The notes beneath the pieces were generated by a model that saw only the letters and a list, made by a program, of their open reading frames with translations, did no database searches and had not been told where the DNA came from. From positions 15,849,397-15,913,396 of the forward strand of contig NC_134652.1 of the NCBI RefSeq assembly GCF_030463565.1: 64,000 nt of DNA, given 5' to 3'. Below are positions 13,691-26,600 of the stretch, piece by piece. The stretch comes from Pelecanus crispus (lineage: Eukaryota; Chordata; Aves; Pelecaniformes; Pelecanidae). Each line of letters begins with the position of its first letter. The first letter of the stretch is position 1. Position numbers and translations under genes: made by a program.

Positions 13691-15779
13691 CAGCTTCCCT
13701 TTCCTAGCTGCAGAAGCATCCATTGGGAACAGGTCAGCAGACTGAAGAAAACCAGCCCCAAACTTTCCAGCTCAGCCTTCAAGAGGTAGTTTGCCAGGGG
13801 TAGAGGGGAAAAATGCTCCTGAACACCTGAAATGTCCGAACAGGCTGCAGATGAGGCCATGCACATGTGCTGCCAGCTCCCTGGCTTTTGAGTGGCGGCA
13901 AGGCTTGGCTTTTCCCTGCACAGATGGGGGTTTAATCAGGCACAGTTTAAGCACATGGGTGTTCAGCACTAATCCAATTTCCCCCCATTCATTAAGGTGG
14001 TTATTCATCACTCGGGAATGATGAAAGGCTGTGAGTCTGCGTGGATGCTGGAGAGCGGCAGCACTGCTCGACGCCGGTGTGCGGCTGCGAGCCCTTCCCT
14101 CGCTGCTGAGCCTGACTGCTGGTGGGGTTGGCAAGTGAGCTGCTGGAGGATCCCAATCCCTTCACAACACCAAATTCCAAGCTAGGCTTGCTACACAAAG
14201 TTCTGGAGATCAAGTTGTCTTAGGCTTGTCCAGCAATCAGATGGGAAATTGGCTCAAGCTCCAGGTAATGCATGCAGACGGAGAGCTGCTGGGTTGGGAG
14301 AGGACCTGAAGGGATGGAAACCCATGGCCCCACTCTGCTCCATCAGACCCTTGCATTGCTTCTGAGGGTTAATTGTATGGTAAGCTTGTAGGGAAAAGCC
14401 AATCTCCCACTGCTCTGCGAGCCCACAAACCACAGAGTTCAACAAGCTGGTCCCAACCGTATGGAGAAAGGCCATGGTCTGTGAGCGCAGAGCTATGGGG
14501 AGTGGGCGAAGGGATGGCCAGCACCCCAAGCTAGGGCAGAGCTTGGGTATAACATCAGCTGGAACAGCCATGGGTGAGGCTGCATGGGGAAGGTAGCTGC
14601 TTTGGGTGCACGTTTGCTTCTTCCAAGGGTTTAGAAGATGCACTTCCACTTCTGCCACTCAGTGCCTGGGCAGACGGGTCAAGAGGCTGCCAGAGCATGT
14701 CCTGGCTGTGCCCTGGAACACTGGCATCCAAGAAAAAGACAAGAGATGTGTCTCCCTCTGTCCCTTTCCCCCATAAAGTGAAGCTCAACAGACCTTAGCT
14801 TTCCAGACAAACAGCAAAGTTTGCATAAATGTCTAAGATGTTCCCTCCTGTCTCCCAGCTCCTGTCTTCAGTGTGAATATTCTGGCATTAAAGGCAAAAA
14901 AAGTAAATTACCCTCCATGGTTGGTGTAAATTTTGGTGTGAGGTGAATGAAAGGGGCTGCAAACACTGTACAGGAGGAATCAAAGGCTGTTGAGCGGATG
15001 CAAGTGTGAACATTTCCCTGCTGCATTTATTCCTCCAGCCCTAGTAAATGGCCCTTGTAGCGTGGCTCACGGGGATGAGAATTACTGCTCTGCCCCAGGG
15101 AGCTAAAGGGTAACTACCAATTAGCGGCTAGAGAGTTATTGGATAATTCTGACTATCATGAAGTGTCTGGGGACCTCTGGGTCATCGCCACGGGGCACCT
15201 GGGCTGTGAGCAGGTATTTAGCTGTGTTCTGGAGTGAACCAAAGTGACTTTCACATCCTGGCAAGGGCCTGGTCCTGCAGACCCCACCTGGGGGTCCCAG
15301 TGCAGACCCCAGGAGGGGCAGGGGGTCAGACCGGCTTACCCCAATGGAGCTGAGCTCCCGAGCTCCTGGCCAGTCTGTCTGTCCATTCTGTGCCCTCCTT
15401 GGTTGGGAGCTGGGTACTAAAGCATCTGAGATGCTGTCCATCTGGACCTGGAAGGTGAACATACCTTTGGGGCCCTGAAATAGCTTCCAGCCTGCCTGCT
15501 GGCATGGGGTCTCCTTTGCCTCCTCACTCCCCCCTTTTCTTTCCTCTCCTCTGCAGGATTCCTCCTCCAAAGCGTTGACCCCTCAGTCCCACCACCTGAA
15601 CCCTTAATTTATTCAGTCTCCAGCTCATGGCATCTTCCAAACATCCCCAGCATCCTTGCAGACCCCTGCCCACCCTGAGCCCATCTCCCCTCCCTCCCCA
15701 GCACCCCACTTCCCAAACCCTGGCTGAGCAGCGAGGCACTAACAACGGCACCCCTCTACCTTCTGAAAGGGGCTGGTGG

Positions 15780-15930
15780 TTTTGTTTGATGGGAGCAATC
15801 CATCTCCATCATTGTAATGACCGTTCCCATTAATCGGCCATAAACTAATAAAGTAAGCACTTTCCCCTCCATCCCCACCACCTCCCCCCCTGCCCCAACT
15901 TCATTAAGTCTTTAGTACATTAATATGTCT
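15780..15930. promoter_or_regulatory. Candidate conserved non-coding element
   Basis: AT-rich island in GC-rich surroundings with clustered ATTGTAATGA, CCATTAATCGG, CATAAACTAATAAAG and TTAATATG, that is, several homeodomain-type cores within 150 bp. Conservation is inferred, not tested. Confidence 0.4.
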
Positions 15931-15960
15931 TACTTAGTGTCTGCTTTGGCCTCTGTTTGG

Positions 15961-16014
15961 GGTTTTTTTCTAGTTTTTTTTGTTTTGGTTTGTTTTTTTT
16001 TTTTTTTTTTTTTT
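15961..16014. repeat. T-rich tract with T22
   Basis: Interrupted T runs ending in 22 consecutive T at 15993-16014, between two conserved-looking blocks. No target-site duplication or retrocopy body is evident, so it is treated as simple sequence. Confidence 0.8.
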
Positions 16015-16189
16015 GCTGTGGGTAGCATGGATTTACCTGGTGATGTTATTCCCTGCAGCCCCGAGGAAGCTTTGACAGCCCAGGTCATCCCTACAGCGTC
16101 GGGAGCATCACACGTGCTGGTGAGCCGAGAAGAAAGGGACAGGAACAGGGATGGGGGGTGCGGAGGGAGGGAGGAATAAAAGATCCCGT

Positions 16190-16400
16190 ACACCTCCAAA
16201 TTAAATTTGTGATGCCTGGCATCAGATGGGCCCGCAGCCAGAGATTAATTCGACTGATCAAGTTATAAAGAGCGCTGAGGCGGGTAATCAATCTTGGAGC
16301 TGTCAGGCGAATAAGCAGCAGTATTAACCTGGCAGGACTCGCACACACATACGCACGCACACACGCAGAAGCCTTTTTAATTCCTTTCACATTGACTATT
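16190..16400. promoter_or_regulatory. Candidate conserved enhancer element
   Basis: Dense in TF-like cores: GAGATTAATTCG, TGATCAAG, GTTATAAAG, GGTAATCAATC, GAGCTGTCAGG (TALE-type TGACAG), GAATAAGC, AGTATTAACC. A CACACA/CGCACA stretch follows. Composition differs sharply from both flanks and no open reading frame explains it. Confidence 0.45.
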
Positions 16401-18960
16401 ATTTCCCAGGCCTGTTTATTTTGGAAGGGCTGGGGGGAGGTGGGAGGCAGCAGCGCTTTGCTCTCTCCTCCTCCGTCCCTGGCAGCGATAGCCCCATCCA
16501 AGCGGAGCATCGTTCTCCCCGTCGTGTGCCTGCCACCTCCACGTGCAAAGGGGAAGCCCTTGGCCATGAAGTTATAAGCCTTTAGGGTCAGTTTTCCAAG
16601 GGACAACACTGGATTTTCTGCCTGATACTGAGAAGACTCAGGTTGGATTTCCTCCTCTTCCCAGACCCATGGTGATGGCTTTACTCTTCCCTGCCAGCCC
16701 CTGAGCTGGGACTGGCCCCAGGCTTGTGATGCTGAGACTGGGACACCCCCCAGGCAGGCATGGTCCCAACGTGTCCCCAGAGGGTCACAGAGCCACTGAG
16801 CTGCTCTGGGTCAGCTGCAAACTGGATCTTCTTGGAGCTGAGTCTGCAAAGCCCATAGTGGATGAAGGCCAGGAGCTCTCTTTGGAGGTCTTTCTCAGGA
16901 ACAGGGTGCAAATGAAGCAAGATTAGAAGTGGTGAGAGTTGGGCAGCTCCCTCTTTGCTCTGAGCCTTGGGAGCAACAACCCTGCAGGCAGCAGAGGAGG
17001 GCTTTACCTGTATGGGCTGGAGACCCCTGTGCTGGCCAGGTGCTGTGCAGAGGCCTTGCCTGGTCCAGCCTCAGAGGTGGATGGGGCAGGTCCTACGGGC
17101 TCAGGGTTGGGAGTCTAAAGAGCCTTGGATTGACTCCACAGAGAGAAGGAGACTTGCAGGCGAGAGCAGGGGCAAGACCAGCCAGGCACCCTGGGAATGG
17201 GCTGTTTCAGGAGGGAGCTAAACTTGGGCCAGTTAGAAAGACTGGAAAGAGCAGGAGTTTGGGGTGCTCAGCCAGCACTGCAGTGCATCTGGCAGACCCC
17301 CAGTGCCCTACGGCATTCTTGGCTATAAATACACACCCAGTTGCTGGCTGTTCACAGCAAACCACCTGTGACATTAGGAGGCAGTGGGACCTCCTTGCAT
17401 GAGGAGAGCAGAATACTATCCCCTGCTAACTCCTCTCTGGCTGGGGACATCTTCCCAGGGGATGTAGTCAAGGAGCAATGTCTCCATGCAGAAGCCACTG
17501 CAAGCAGCCACCAAAAGCTGTTGGTTTTTTGGTTGGTTTTTTTTCGCCAGGCCAAACACATGGTGCCCCATCTGGCATCCTCTAGGAGCTGGGAGGGGAC
17601 CTGGCCAGGTGAACCAGCTCATACTGGTCCTAGCTTTGAACCCAAGTGCTGAGCATTGCCCAAATGCCCATCCATTTGGACTGGGAGCTGGCTCTGCAGG
17701 GTCCTATTTCTGGTGGCCGGTGGCCACGCGGACCCCATCCAAGTGCGGGTGCTTGTTTAATGAAAAGGCTCTGGCATGAGTCCTCCCTGTACTGCAGCCC
17801 TTCTGGTCGTCCCGGCTGGCCAAGGGGCTGAGAGCTCACACTGAGCCCCTGGGCTGGTAGCCTTTTGGCTCAGAGCCGTGCTGCTCTGTGGCCTGGGCAG
17901 GCTGGAGTTTTACAGTGGCCCTGGCGTCCTTTCCAAGTGCCAAAGCTGCAAGTCATCAGCATGACATGTGTCTCGGACTGCTGGGAATGCTGTGGCCTTT
18001 CTGGGATGCTCAAGTGGGTCCTTTCAGGCTGGAACAAACTGCGTGGGCAGCCGAGGGGTCTCTGAGAAACGCTCTGGGGTGGGAGCCGGCGTCCCTGCAA
18101 GAGGAGTTGCTTTCCAAGCAAGGTCCCCCGGTCAAACATTTCAAAATCCTTTCGCTCCCACAGTTTCCCTGCATGTCCCCTTCAGGGGGTGTCAGTCAGG
18201 CTGTGATGGCCCCACTGTGAGCCAGGGCATCCAGCGCAGCTGCAGCTTGCAGCCAGCTCCTGTATCTGTGCATCCAGCCCATGCATGCGTGCATGGGCTG
18301 TGCCGAGGGCTGAGGGGGGTGCTTGGGGTGGGACCCCAAAGCGGGCAGATGTTGGGAAAGGATTGCTGGATGATGTGCTCAGCACCAGCACTCATCCTCT
18401 GTGTCCCTCCCTTTCCGAAGGGGGTGCGGGGCTCCCCAGAGCCTTCTTGTGATGGCCGCCATGTGCCCCAGGGGTGTCCCCATCTTCCCTCATGTCCCCC
18501 ATAGAGCAGAGCAGAGGTGCTGGGACTGCTCTTGCCCCCATGCTGGGCAGGTGTCCTCTCCCCTCTGCTCAGAGCACATGGCTGCAGCCATTCCCCCATG
18601 TCCTGTCCCCATGGCCCCATCTCTGCTGTCCTGTGGATCTCTGATTGATGCCACGGCTCCTTCCCCTGGACCCACCAACAAACACCTGTATCCTCTGCCA
18701 GCTGCACCGACCCCGCCAGCTCGCAGGGCTGCAGGCAAGAGGGCTGCGTGCCGGTGCCAAGCCGCTCCCGCTCAGCTCATGCTGGCAGATTTTGGAGCTG
18801 TTCGGTGCCAAAGTCTTCTCCAATTAATCTTCCCCCCCTCCCCGGCTCTCTCCCCTCCTTGCCAGGCCACGTCTTGGGGAGGATCCATCGATCTTGGAAG
18901 TGCCCAGCAGAGCATCTGGAGCTCAGGTTAGGCTGTATTTCCCAGCACCTTCTCCAGGTT
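16400..18960. other. Gene-free stretch
   Basis: GC-rich non-coding sequence. Nothing recognised apart from a perfect 26-bp hairpin at 18275-18300. Confidence 0.65.
18275..18300. other. Perfect inverted repeat (11-bp arms, 4-nt loop)
   Basis: Arms CAGCCCATGCA and TGCATGGGCTG separated by TGCG. Could form a hairpin in RNA or a cruciform. No terminator or pre-miRNA context was identified. Confidence 0.8.
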
Positions 18961-19110
18961 GCTGGGTACCAGTGTCTTCATATTTGATGGGATTATTAGC
19001 ACGGGGGCAGGAGGAGGGGGGAAAGAAAGCACTAATTGATCTGGTAATAAAGTTAATAGAAGCTCTTATGAGCTTGCCCATTAAGAATAATTAAGGAAGG
19101 GTGAGTGAGT
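18961..19110. promoter_or_regulatory. Candidate conserved non-coding element
   Basis: AT-rich run containing GGGATTATTAGC, CACTAATTGATC, GGTAATAAAGTTAATAG, CCCATTAAG and AATAATTAAGG. Five homeodomain-like cores in about 130 bp, set in GC-rich flanks. Confidence 0.4.
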
Positions 19111-21690
19111 GGCAGAGAGTGAAGGGAAGTCCCCTGAGGCTGGGGTGGGCTGGCTGGCTTGGTGGGGGTTGCAGAAGCCCTTCCACACCCTCTGCCATTG
19201 GCCTTCACCCCCAAACCCCCTCCTGTCCCTGCTCCCGAAGTCCCAGGCAGGTCTGACTTCTCCAGCTGGGACTGGGGCAGCCAGGAGCACACATCACTCT
19301 GGACACGGGAGATGTGAGGCTGGGGTCTTCCCTGTCAGTACCCAGGCAAGACTGGGGTCTCATGGGAAGTCAGGGGGGACAGGGACCAGAAAGGATGGGG
19401 GTCTTCTTCCAAAGATCTCCCAGCAAAAGGTGAGCACCAGTTTTTGCTGGGCTTTTCAGGGATGCCAGGGCTGCTCTGGCTCACCAGCTGGCTTGGCAGG
19501 AGCAACATCCCTGTGCCAGGCTGCAACCGCCGTGGACCCTCCAAGCTGGGAAGGGCCAGGAAGCATCCCAGGCTGGAGACAGGATGGCTGAGCTCTGGCA
19601 TGGAGAAAAAAGCCAACCTCTAAGCACTTGGTAAACACAATTGTCAAAAGAAGAAAAGAGCAGCTCAGTGGGGTCAGGGGTTAATACGGACAGGGCTACT
19701 ACTACAAACGGCAGGGAAAACAGGTGGGATTTCAGCGGCTGATAACAGGAGGTGGCGGGGACAGGCGTGCGGCGGGGCTGTGAGCCAGCAGAGGCAGGCC
19801 CAGCCTGGCTGCGGGGCAAGGGGCTGCCAGGTACCTGGGCGCGATGGAGAGTAAGCCCCCGCTCCTTCCCTGCTTGTGGGGCTGCAGGCAGCACGGCACG
19901 GGCTGCCCATGCCATGCCCTCCCCAAACTCCCGCAGACACGATCCCCTACTTTCCCCACCTCGCAGGGTTCATTGTAAGTGTGTGCCTGGCTTGGTTGAT
20001 GCCGTCAGCTACCAGCACTGAGCTGGATTCCAGGGAGCTGGGCGACGTATGCCAAATAAACAAGGAATTCAGAGGATGAGCGTGATGCCGCAGGTCTGTC
20101 TGCTTCAAATAGCCATGTCACAGCCGCCGGGCAGTGAGAGTACCTGGGGACCCCTGGCACCGCTGGCCCCAGCTGCCTGCCCAGCCTTGAGATGGGGCTG
20201 GAGGCAGAAAGTAGGGACCTGCCTTCCCCTGTGGCTCTGCCCCGGCAGCGGCACGCAGGCAGCCCAGCCTCACTCTGCCTGCGAGCTGCCCCAAAGTGGG
20301 GCAAAGCCCCTGCTGGCTCCCAGCATTCTGCCTGCTCCTGGCTGGCTCCCAGCCCATCTGTCTGCAACCAGCCGGGACACGCAGCTGGAGCTGGGCTGCA
20401 GGGCAGGCGGATGCAGGGTTGCTTTGAGTGGCAGGTGGATTGTGCTGTGGGCACTGAAATGCAGACACCAAGCAGTGGGGCTGGACCTGCTCTGCCCGAT
20501 GCTCTCCCCAGTCCCGGACCCCTCCACGTCCCCCTGCCCTTGGCTTTGCAGCTCAATCCTGACCCTCTCTGGCCATGCCTCGAGCACCCTGTGGATGCAG
20601 TGTTGTGCTTGTGGTCTCGGGGCAGCCCTGCTAAACAAACCCACGCATGTCATGGACTTTTGTCCTGCCTGTGCCCCGCAAAGGATGGCTTTGTTGTTGT
20701 GTGAGTGGCACGGCAGCCCTGAGACCCCCTGCCAGTGGGGAGAGATGGTCTGCCTTGTCCCACCAGCGGGATGCAAGGAGGAGCTTTGGCCGAGGAGGAG
20801 GATGTGGGTGGGTGCAGCCTGGAGCACCCAACCCCACCCAGGGCTGTCTGCGTGTGGTGTCCATGGGAGGACAAAGCCTGCCTGCCTGCCCTGGTGCGCC
20901 TCAAGCTGACGCAGTGGGCGATGCTGTCTGTGTTTGTTTGCTTTGGGAAAAGGAGTGAAACCAGATCCAGCTGTGCTGCTGTTTGTGGCGAGGCCCCGAC
21001 CCAAACACAGGGGACACGGTAAACAGAGGCGGGAGGCCAGCACTCACCATAGAGACCGTGTCCCTCCTGCGAGTGGCTTAGCCACAGGGAAGCATCCCCA
21101 TGCTGCTTCCCAGGGCATCCATCTCTGCCCCTCCTAACCCCACCTGCAGCCCTCCTGTGTCCTGTCTGGAGCAGAAAATCCCATTTGTTGGCAATTTTGT
21201 AGCATTGCCATATGATGTGCCGGGTACCAACATGGGCATGGAGACCAGGCTGGTGGTGTGACCCTGGAGAGATCCCTGGACTCTCCCACCACTTCAGCCG
21301 ATGTAACTGGCAGAGGGTCCCCACGAGGAGGTCAGTGACATCTTAAAAGCTGCTGCAACACTAGCCGGTAGCTTGGGAACACCCATATGCTCTGCTGGGC
21401 CCTGGGGAGGGCAGCCAGGGCCAGAAGGCTCCAAATATTGATCATGGCTGGGATGTTCACAGAGCATCTTCCAAGCCCTGCCGTCATGGAGAGCCACAGC
21501 CAGATGTCACTGCTTTAAACACCCTGTGGGTGGAAAGAAGTGGTGCCTGCTTCTTGGAGCCCAAATAACCCAAATCACCTCCTGTGTCTGTCATTGCCTG
21601 TGGGTGATGGAGCCACTCATTGCCACAGCAGACCAGGCATGTCCTGTGTGACTGTGAATCACCTCTGCACGGGGGTGACACCCTTTCTCC
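19111..21690. other. Gene-free stretch
   Basis: GC-rich, with long but compositional open frames on both strands (up to 286 codons at 20049-20909) that lack domains, codon structure or splice context. No gene called. Confidence 0.6.
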
Positions 21691-23660
21691 CCTGTGAATA
21701 TGGGCTAGCTAATGGGGCTTGGGACCCTTTGTGGTAATCCCAAGCAATGATTTATATTTAATTAGCCAAATGAATATGAAAATAGACTCTGCCCAAGAGC
21801 CTACTAATAACTTTCTGTGTTAATGGCTTGGGCTAATACAACTCCTCCCTGGCAGATCACTGTACCCCATGGTGGGGAACGAGAGCCTGACCAGGCTGAG
21901 GGGGGAGCTGGAGCCACGTGCGACACAGAGCAGGGCAGGGGGCTTTGCCACTGAGAGGTCTGCGACCACAGCCTTTCCCCTTCTTTTCAATGGGTGCTGC
22001 AGGTCTGACATGATTGAGGGTCTAATATATGTAGTTATAGCCTAACCACACTGAGATGGCTCAGTGGTGGCTTTCTTGGTCTTAAATTTGGTGTTGTGTT
22101 GGTTAGCAAGGTCTAAATCTGAATAAACAGGCATTTTGTTATTGAGGCCAACAATACGAGAGGAAGGAGTCAGGTATAATGACAGCAGAGAGATCAAACA
22201 GCAAAAAATAATCACTATGCAGAGCCAGCCCAGGAGCTGGATTCAAACTGCATCATATTGCATCTGACACCTGTGAGCTTGGTAAGGGCTCAGCTATAAA
22301 AACCCCGAGAGCTTCCCCTCTCTGGGCCCTCCAGCAGATTCAGAAGCATCTCTATAAGGCTGCTGGTCATCAGAAACAAATCCGCTGGTACCCCTGGGAC
22401 ACAGGAGGGATCGTGCCCCGAAAGAGCAAAGCTCCCAGGCTAGCCTGGGAATGAGTGCATTGCAAGAGGTAGCCCTGGATGAAGCAAAAAAGGGCATTTA
22501 CAGTCAACTGTTACCAAGGAATTAAAATAACATTCAGTTTGTTAATTAATTAATGTTAATGAATTGTTAGTTAATTAATTAATTTTAATCAAGCCAGGGT
22601 GTTGCTTTTTTTTATTATTTTTAAAATAGCCTCTGCACCCCAGGCTAGTTGGCTCCCAGGGCATTGGAGGGGTGGCCTGATAAACCTACAGACTCATGTG
22701 ATGGACGTGACCTAAGCACCGCTTTGATGGCTTTGCACTAAATCGCAAAGGCACAGGAATGTCAGAGTGTGTCTGATTTTCCTGTGTGTTTGGTTTCTTA
22801 ACCTGTCTGAACCCCATTAAACCTGATTGAGGCTAATATGGGGTGGATCCACTCAAAATCTCTTACAGTGGCCTGGGGTCTCCCCAGTCAGTCTCGTCTC
22901 TGTTTGATTTCTTGCTGTCCAGGAGCCCCCCAGCATCTGTAATTGAATGTAAGGGCTTCTGTCCAGGGGAGCAGCGCTGCATTAATCACTGCAACCTGGC
23001 AGAGCCAGGCCGATAGATCTTCCCAGCACGTAGAATAACTCATGTTAATCATTGCTTGTGATTTATCCTCTTCTCTGTCTCGTACATGAATTATTCAGGG
23101 TGGTTCTGGGGGAAGCCAGGGCAAGGAAAGCCATGAGAAAGTCCCGTGGCTGATACAGGCAGCCCTGCTCCCCAGCTGGGAGGGCAGAGCAGGATATGGT
23201 GGGGGTATCCCTCGGGCCCTGGGCATGTCCAGGCTGCAGGGGGTTCTTGGCCAGGGTCTTTGCTCTCACAGGGACCACTGGAAATTAATTGCACAGTCAA
23301 CAGCCACATGTTGAACTCTCCGAGCATCTCTACCTGGGCTTCTCAGGACAGGCTTTCCTCCCATCAGTCTTCGTGCTGGCTGCAGGGCTGTGTCCATCAT
23401 TGGCGCCGCATTTGTTTTGCTGTGGGTATTTTCCTTTAGCCCCAATTACGCTCAGGCTTACACCAAAACAAACAAGCCCTGGGACGCGGAGGTACCTGGC
23501 TGGCTCAGACAGGCTGGTGCCATGGCTGGCCCCGGGGCTGATAAAGGACCCTCAATGTCGCTGTGCTGGAGTCTGGGCTTGCAAAATGTGACATGGTTTC
23601 TCTTGACAATTAATCACTGGGGAGCGGGCAGCATCAATTAAGGGGTAATTGGCCTCATTT
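21690..23660. promoter_or_regulatory. AT-rich block with several candidate conserved elements
   Basis: Sub-blocks at 21700-21850 (GCAATGATTTATATTTAATTAGCC and ACTAATAACTTTC), 22510-22630 (tandem TTAATTAATTAA), 22930-23110 (GCATTAATCACTGC, GTTAATCATTGC, GAATTATTCAGG) and 23580-23660 (GACAATTAATCACTGG, ATCAATTAAGGGGTAATTGG). Repeated TTAATCA/TTAATTA cores suggest a homeodomain-responsive regulatory cluster. Confidence 0.45.
22433..22450. other. 18-bp perfect palindrome
   Basis: TCCCAGGCTAGCCTGGGA, perfectly self-complementary with no spacer. Function unknown. Confidence 0.8.
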
Positions 23661-26600
23661 TAGGTCAGGGTTTCCGGGCTGAGCTCCTTTTGGCCCTCTC
23701 TGCTGCAGGGATGGGCATCCCCATCGCAGCGCCTGGGGAGCTGGTGGGTGGGGGTGCAGGTTGATCCCCCAGTGATGGCAGCCGAGGGGGTTATTTCCCT
23801 GGGCAAGTGGGGTTATTAGCAGCAAACCCCAAGATGGGGAAAATGGACCCAGCCTAGGTGAGGACATGACCTGCCCTGCACCCATCACCGCCACCAGTGC
23901 CCCAGCCAGGCTGGCAGCAGGTGTCCAGCCAGAGCCCTGGGGTGTTTTGGGGCTGGATGTTTTCAGGGGTTCAGGTTCCTGCAGGGCCCTGTGTGGGGGC
24001 AGAAGCAAGGGCTGCTGGCTTTGGATTTAGGAGTGAATTGAGATGCCTCTAATGCCAGGAAATGCAAATATTTCTGGTCCACACTTGCTTTAGGAAAGGC
24101 AGCAATAAGGTGGCTGCTTGCAACACTTAGTGGGGAAACTGAGGCACTGAAGCAGCTTCTAAGACTGAAAACCCACTGATGAAATGGGGCTCTCCCAGCC
24201 ACACCGCATGGCTCGGGGGGCAGCTCCCGGGGCATCCCCAGCCCTCTCCAGCGGAGCAGGAGATGCACATTTGCCTGCCCTCGGCGAGAGCCCTTCCCTC
24301 TGGCCACGAACTGCATCCGGCTGCAGCGTGGCTGCCTGGCGTCTCCGGTGAGCGCTGATCCGGGAGCTCCAAAACAGTTCAGCGGAGGAATACAGGATGG
24401 GAGAGTAATTCGATGCTCTGAGTGTCCAGAAGAGATCCTGCTAGAAATACCCATCTGACACGCTGCTTGAGATAAAGCAGGGGAGGTGGCTTTACTTTAG
24501 CTTATCGGACACATTTCCTCCAGAGAGATCTCCATCATCTCGGGGAGGAAACTACTGAATCTTTGTGTTTTGGTGGCTTTTTTCCTTTTGAAATTTTTCA
24601 AGAGGAAGATGGTTGGGGAAAAGATGTTTCACTTGGTCCACTTATTTTGTTGGTGAGAAGGTTTTAAATTGAAAGTTTTTGTCTCCGTTTTCTTTTAGTA
24701 CCAGAAATAGAAGATTTTAACTTTTTTTCCCCACAATTGAGACGAAGTAAAAAATACTGCCTGGAGAATGAGGTGGAAGAGAAATTTTTAGGTTGAAGAA
24801 CAAGTGACACGCTTAGAAAGCTGTATTTTTCATAATTATCCAATGGAGACAAAGCAAAGCACAAGCACAATGTGGGAATTTCCCCCACTACTTCAAAGCT
24901 GATTTAATGAAATTCCATTTTTCAGGGAAAGAAGCAGCTTGTCAGAAAGCTTTTGCAGACATCCCCATCCCGGGGACCCAACCCCATCCCCAGGAGCTGA
25001 CTGCTTGCCTCCCGCCTGGACTCTTTGCATATGCTGGGGAGGTGCAAAAGGACATTGCAAATACCCTCACCCCGTGAAGACCTGTGGGGGCTTTGCTTGG
25101 CCTTGCCTGCCATGCAAACTGCTTCACTCCCTGCGTCCGCTGTCCTTGCTGGGCAGGTTTTGGGTTCTCAGTGCACCCCAGCTCCCCCAGTCCCATTGCT
25201 GCAGGAGAGAAGCGGCTACCAGCCTGGTCCTCTTCCCCAAGGCCACATCCAGGCACAGGGGCTCTCAGCTGGGACCTCCCCTGCAGAACATCTCCTCCTG
25301 GGGAGGTGGGGACCCCCACCTCCCCCACCTTCTAGCATGCCTCTGCCCCTCGCAAGTCCAGATGTACACACAGTGGGGCACGTGAGCGGGATGCTGCGGT
25401 GCCAGGCAGGATGGCTGCTTGCCTGGCACAAGCCCAGGGAGCTGTCATCTCGCTGCCGCTGTGCTGCTAAACATCAGGTGTTCAGCATCAGTGCCCCAAA
25501 ACCCATCAGCAGCTTCAGGGGATCCACCTTGCAAGCTGCAAGCATGAGCAAATGTGTCATGGTGCACCAGTGTCCCATAAAAAATTCTGCAAGGCTGGGA
25601 GCACAGGTACTTGTTTTGGTATGGCTGCATGCAGGGACCAGACCCTGGGGAGCACAGCCAGCCCTTAGGAACTGGAAGTCCCTTCATCCATTTGACCTTC
25701 CAGCTCCTTTTATCATGGTTTCTGAAAACTGTTACCACTTGCTAGCGTTTTGTGAGTGCCCCTTTGCACCCTTGGTCTGGGAAATACAGCCCTGGGATGA
25801 TGCTCTCCCTGCTGATGTATCCTAGAATCATTTTCCTTCCATTTTTTTCCTCAAATCCCTGCTCTGTTTCAGTGAGGAGACACTTCTCCAGCCTCCCAGG
25901 TTTTCTGCTCTCATTTTCAGCTCCATGCTAACCTGCCCCAGTCATCACTGAACATGAGGTTTGAGTTTGCTGGTAGTCATGGGGCATTTCCCCACGGCCC
26001 TGGCACTCGGGACCATGGTGGCCTCACAGGCTCCTATATGCAACAGGCAGGGAAAACAGGCACTGGTCAGACAGAGCAGCCTGGAGGGAGGCATCAGCAG
26101 GAGAAACAGCCATTGCTGCAGCATGGGCAGGGCTGGGATGTGCTGGACCACCAGTGATCTGAGCCCCTTGCCAGCCCGGCAGCAGCATTAGGTCCTTGGA
26201 AAGTGAAGTTTTCAGGCTGTCATTGACCTTCAATGCCTGGCAGCGCTGGGTGTGTGGCCAGGGTGGGTAGTGCATTAGGTAGCTGATTGGGGTGGTGATG
26301 GATGGGCAAGGTGTTTGGGGCTCATTAATTTCCTGGCAGGGATCAGCTTGTCACATCCTATAACACAATCAAAGTGGGAGCACGTCTCGCTCGGGGAACA
26401 CAACGAGCACTCAACTGGGAGGCAGAGCACTGCCTTGCAACATCCTCCAGCTGATAAAAACTTCCCACCACTGTGAGAGTTTAATCCTGCTAAATGCTGA
26501 GCACCTGGGGCACGGCTCAGCCTTGGCCCTATAACCCTCAGCAGGGGCACTGCTGCTGTTTGGCTGATTCCTCCAGGCTGCCAGGGAAAGGTGGCTGTGC

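Larger units (their letters stand above)
1..15770. other. Gene-free upstream region
   Basis: No exon-like reading frame with recognisable domains on either strand. Open frames are short and follow local GC composition. Moderate-to-high G+C, CAGCTG/CCTG-rich sequence. Apart from two CTCF-like motifs, two MIR-like remnants and short AT-rich spots (about 4750-4830, 8540-8700, 14880-14960), I see nothing assignable. The expected syntenic neighbour KAZALD1 was looked for (IGFBP, Kazal and Ig patterns) and not found. Confidence 0.7.

Noticed and set aside
15993..16014. T22 as the tail of a retroposed gene
   Set aside because: No retrocopy body or target-site duplication, and processed pseudogenes are rare in birds. 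Simple sequence is the simpler explanation.
20049..20909. 286-codon open frame on the + strand
   Set aside because: No domain, signal or conserved motif. Equally long frames exist on the opposite strand, and amino acid content follows GC-rich nucleotide bias.
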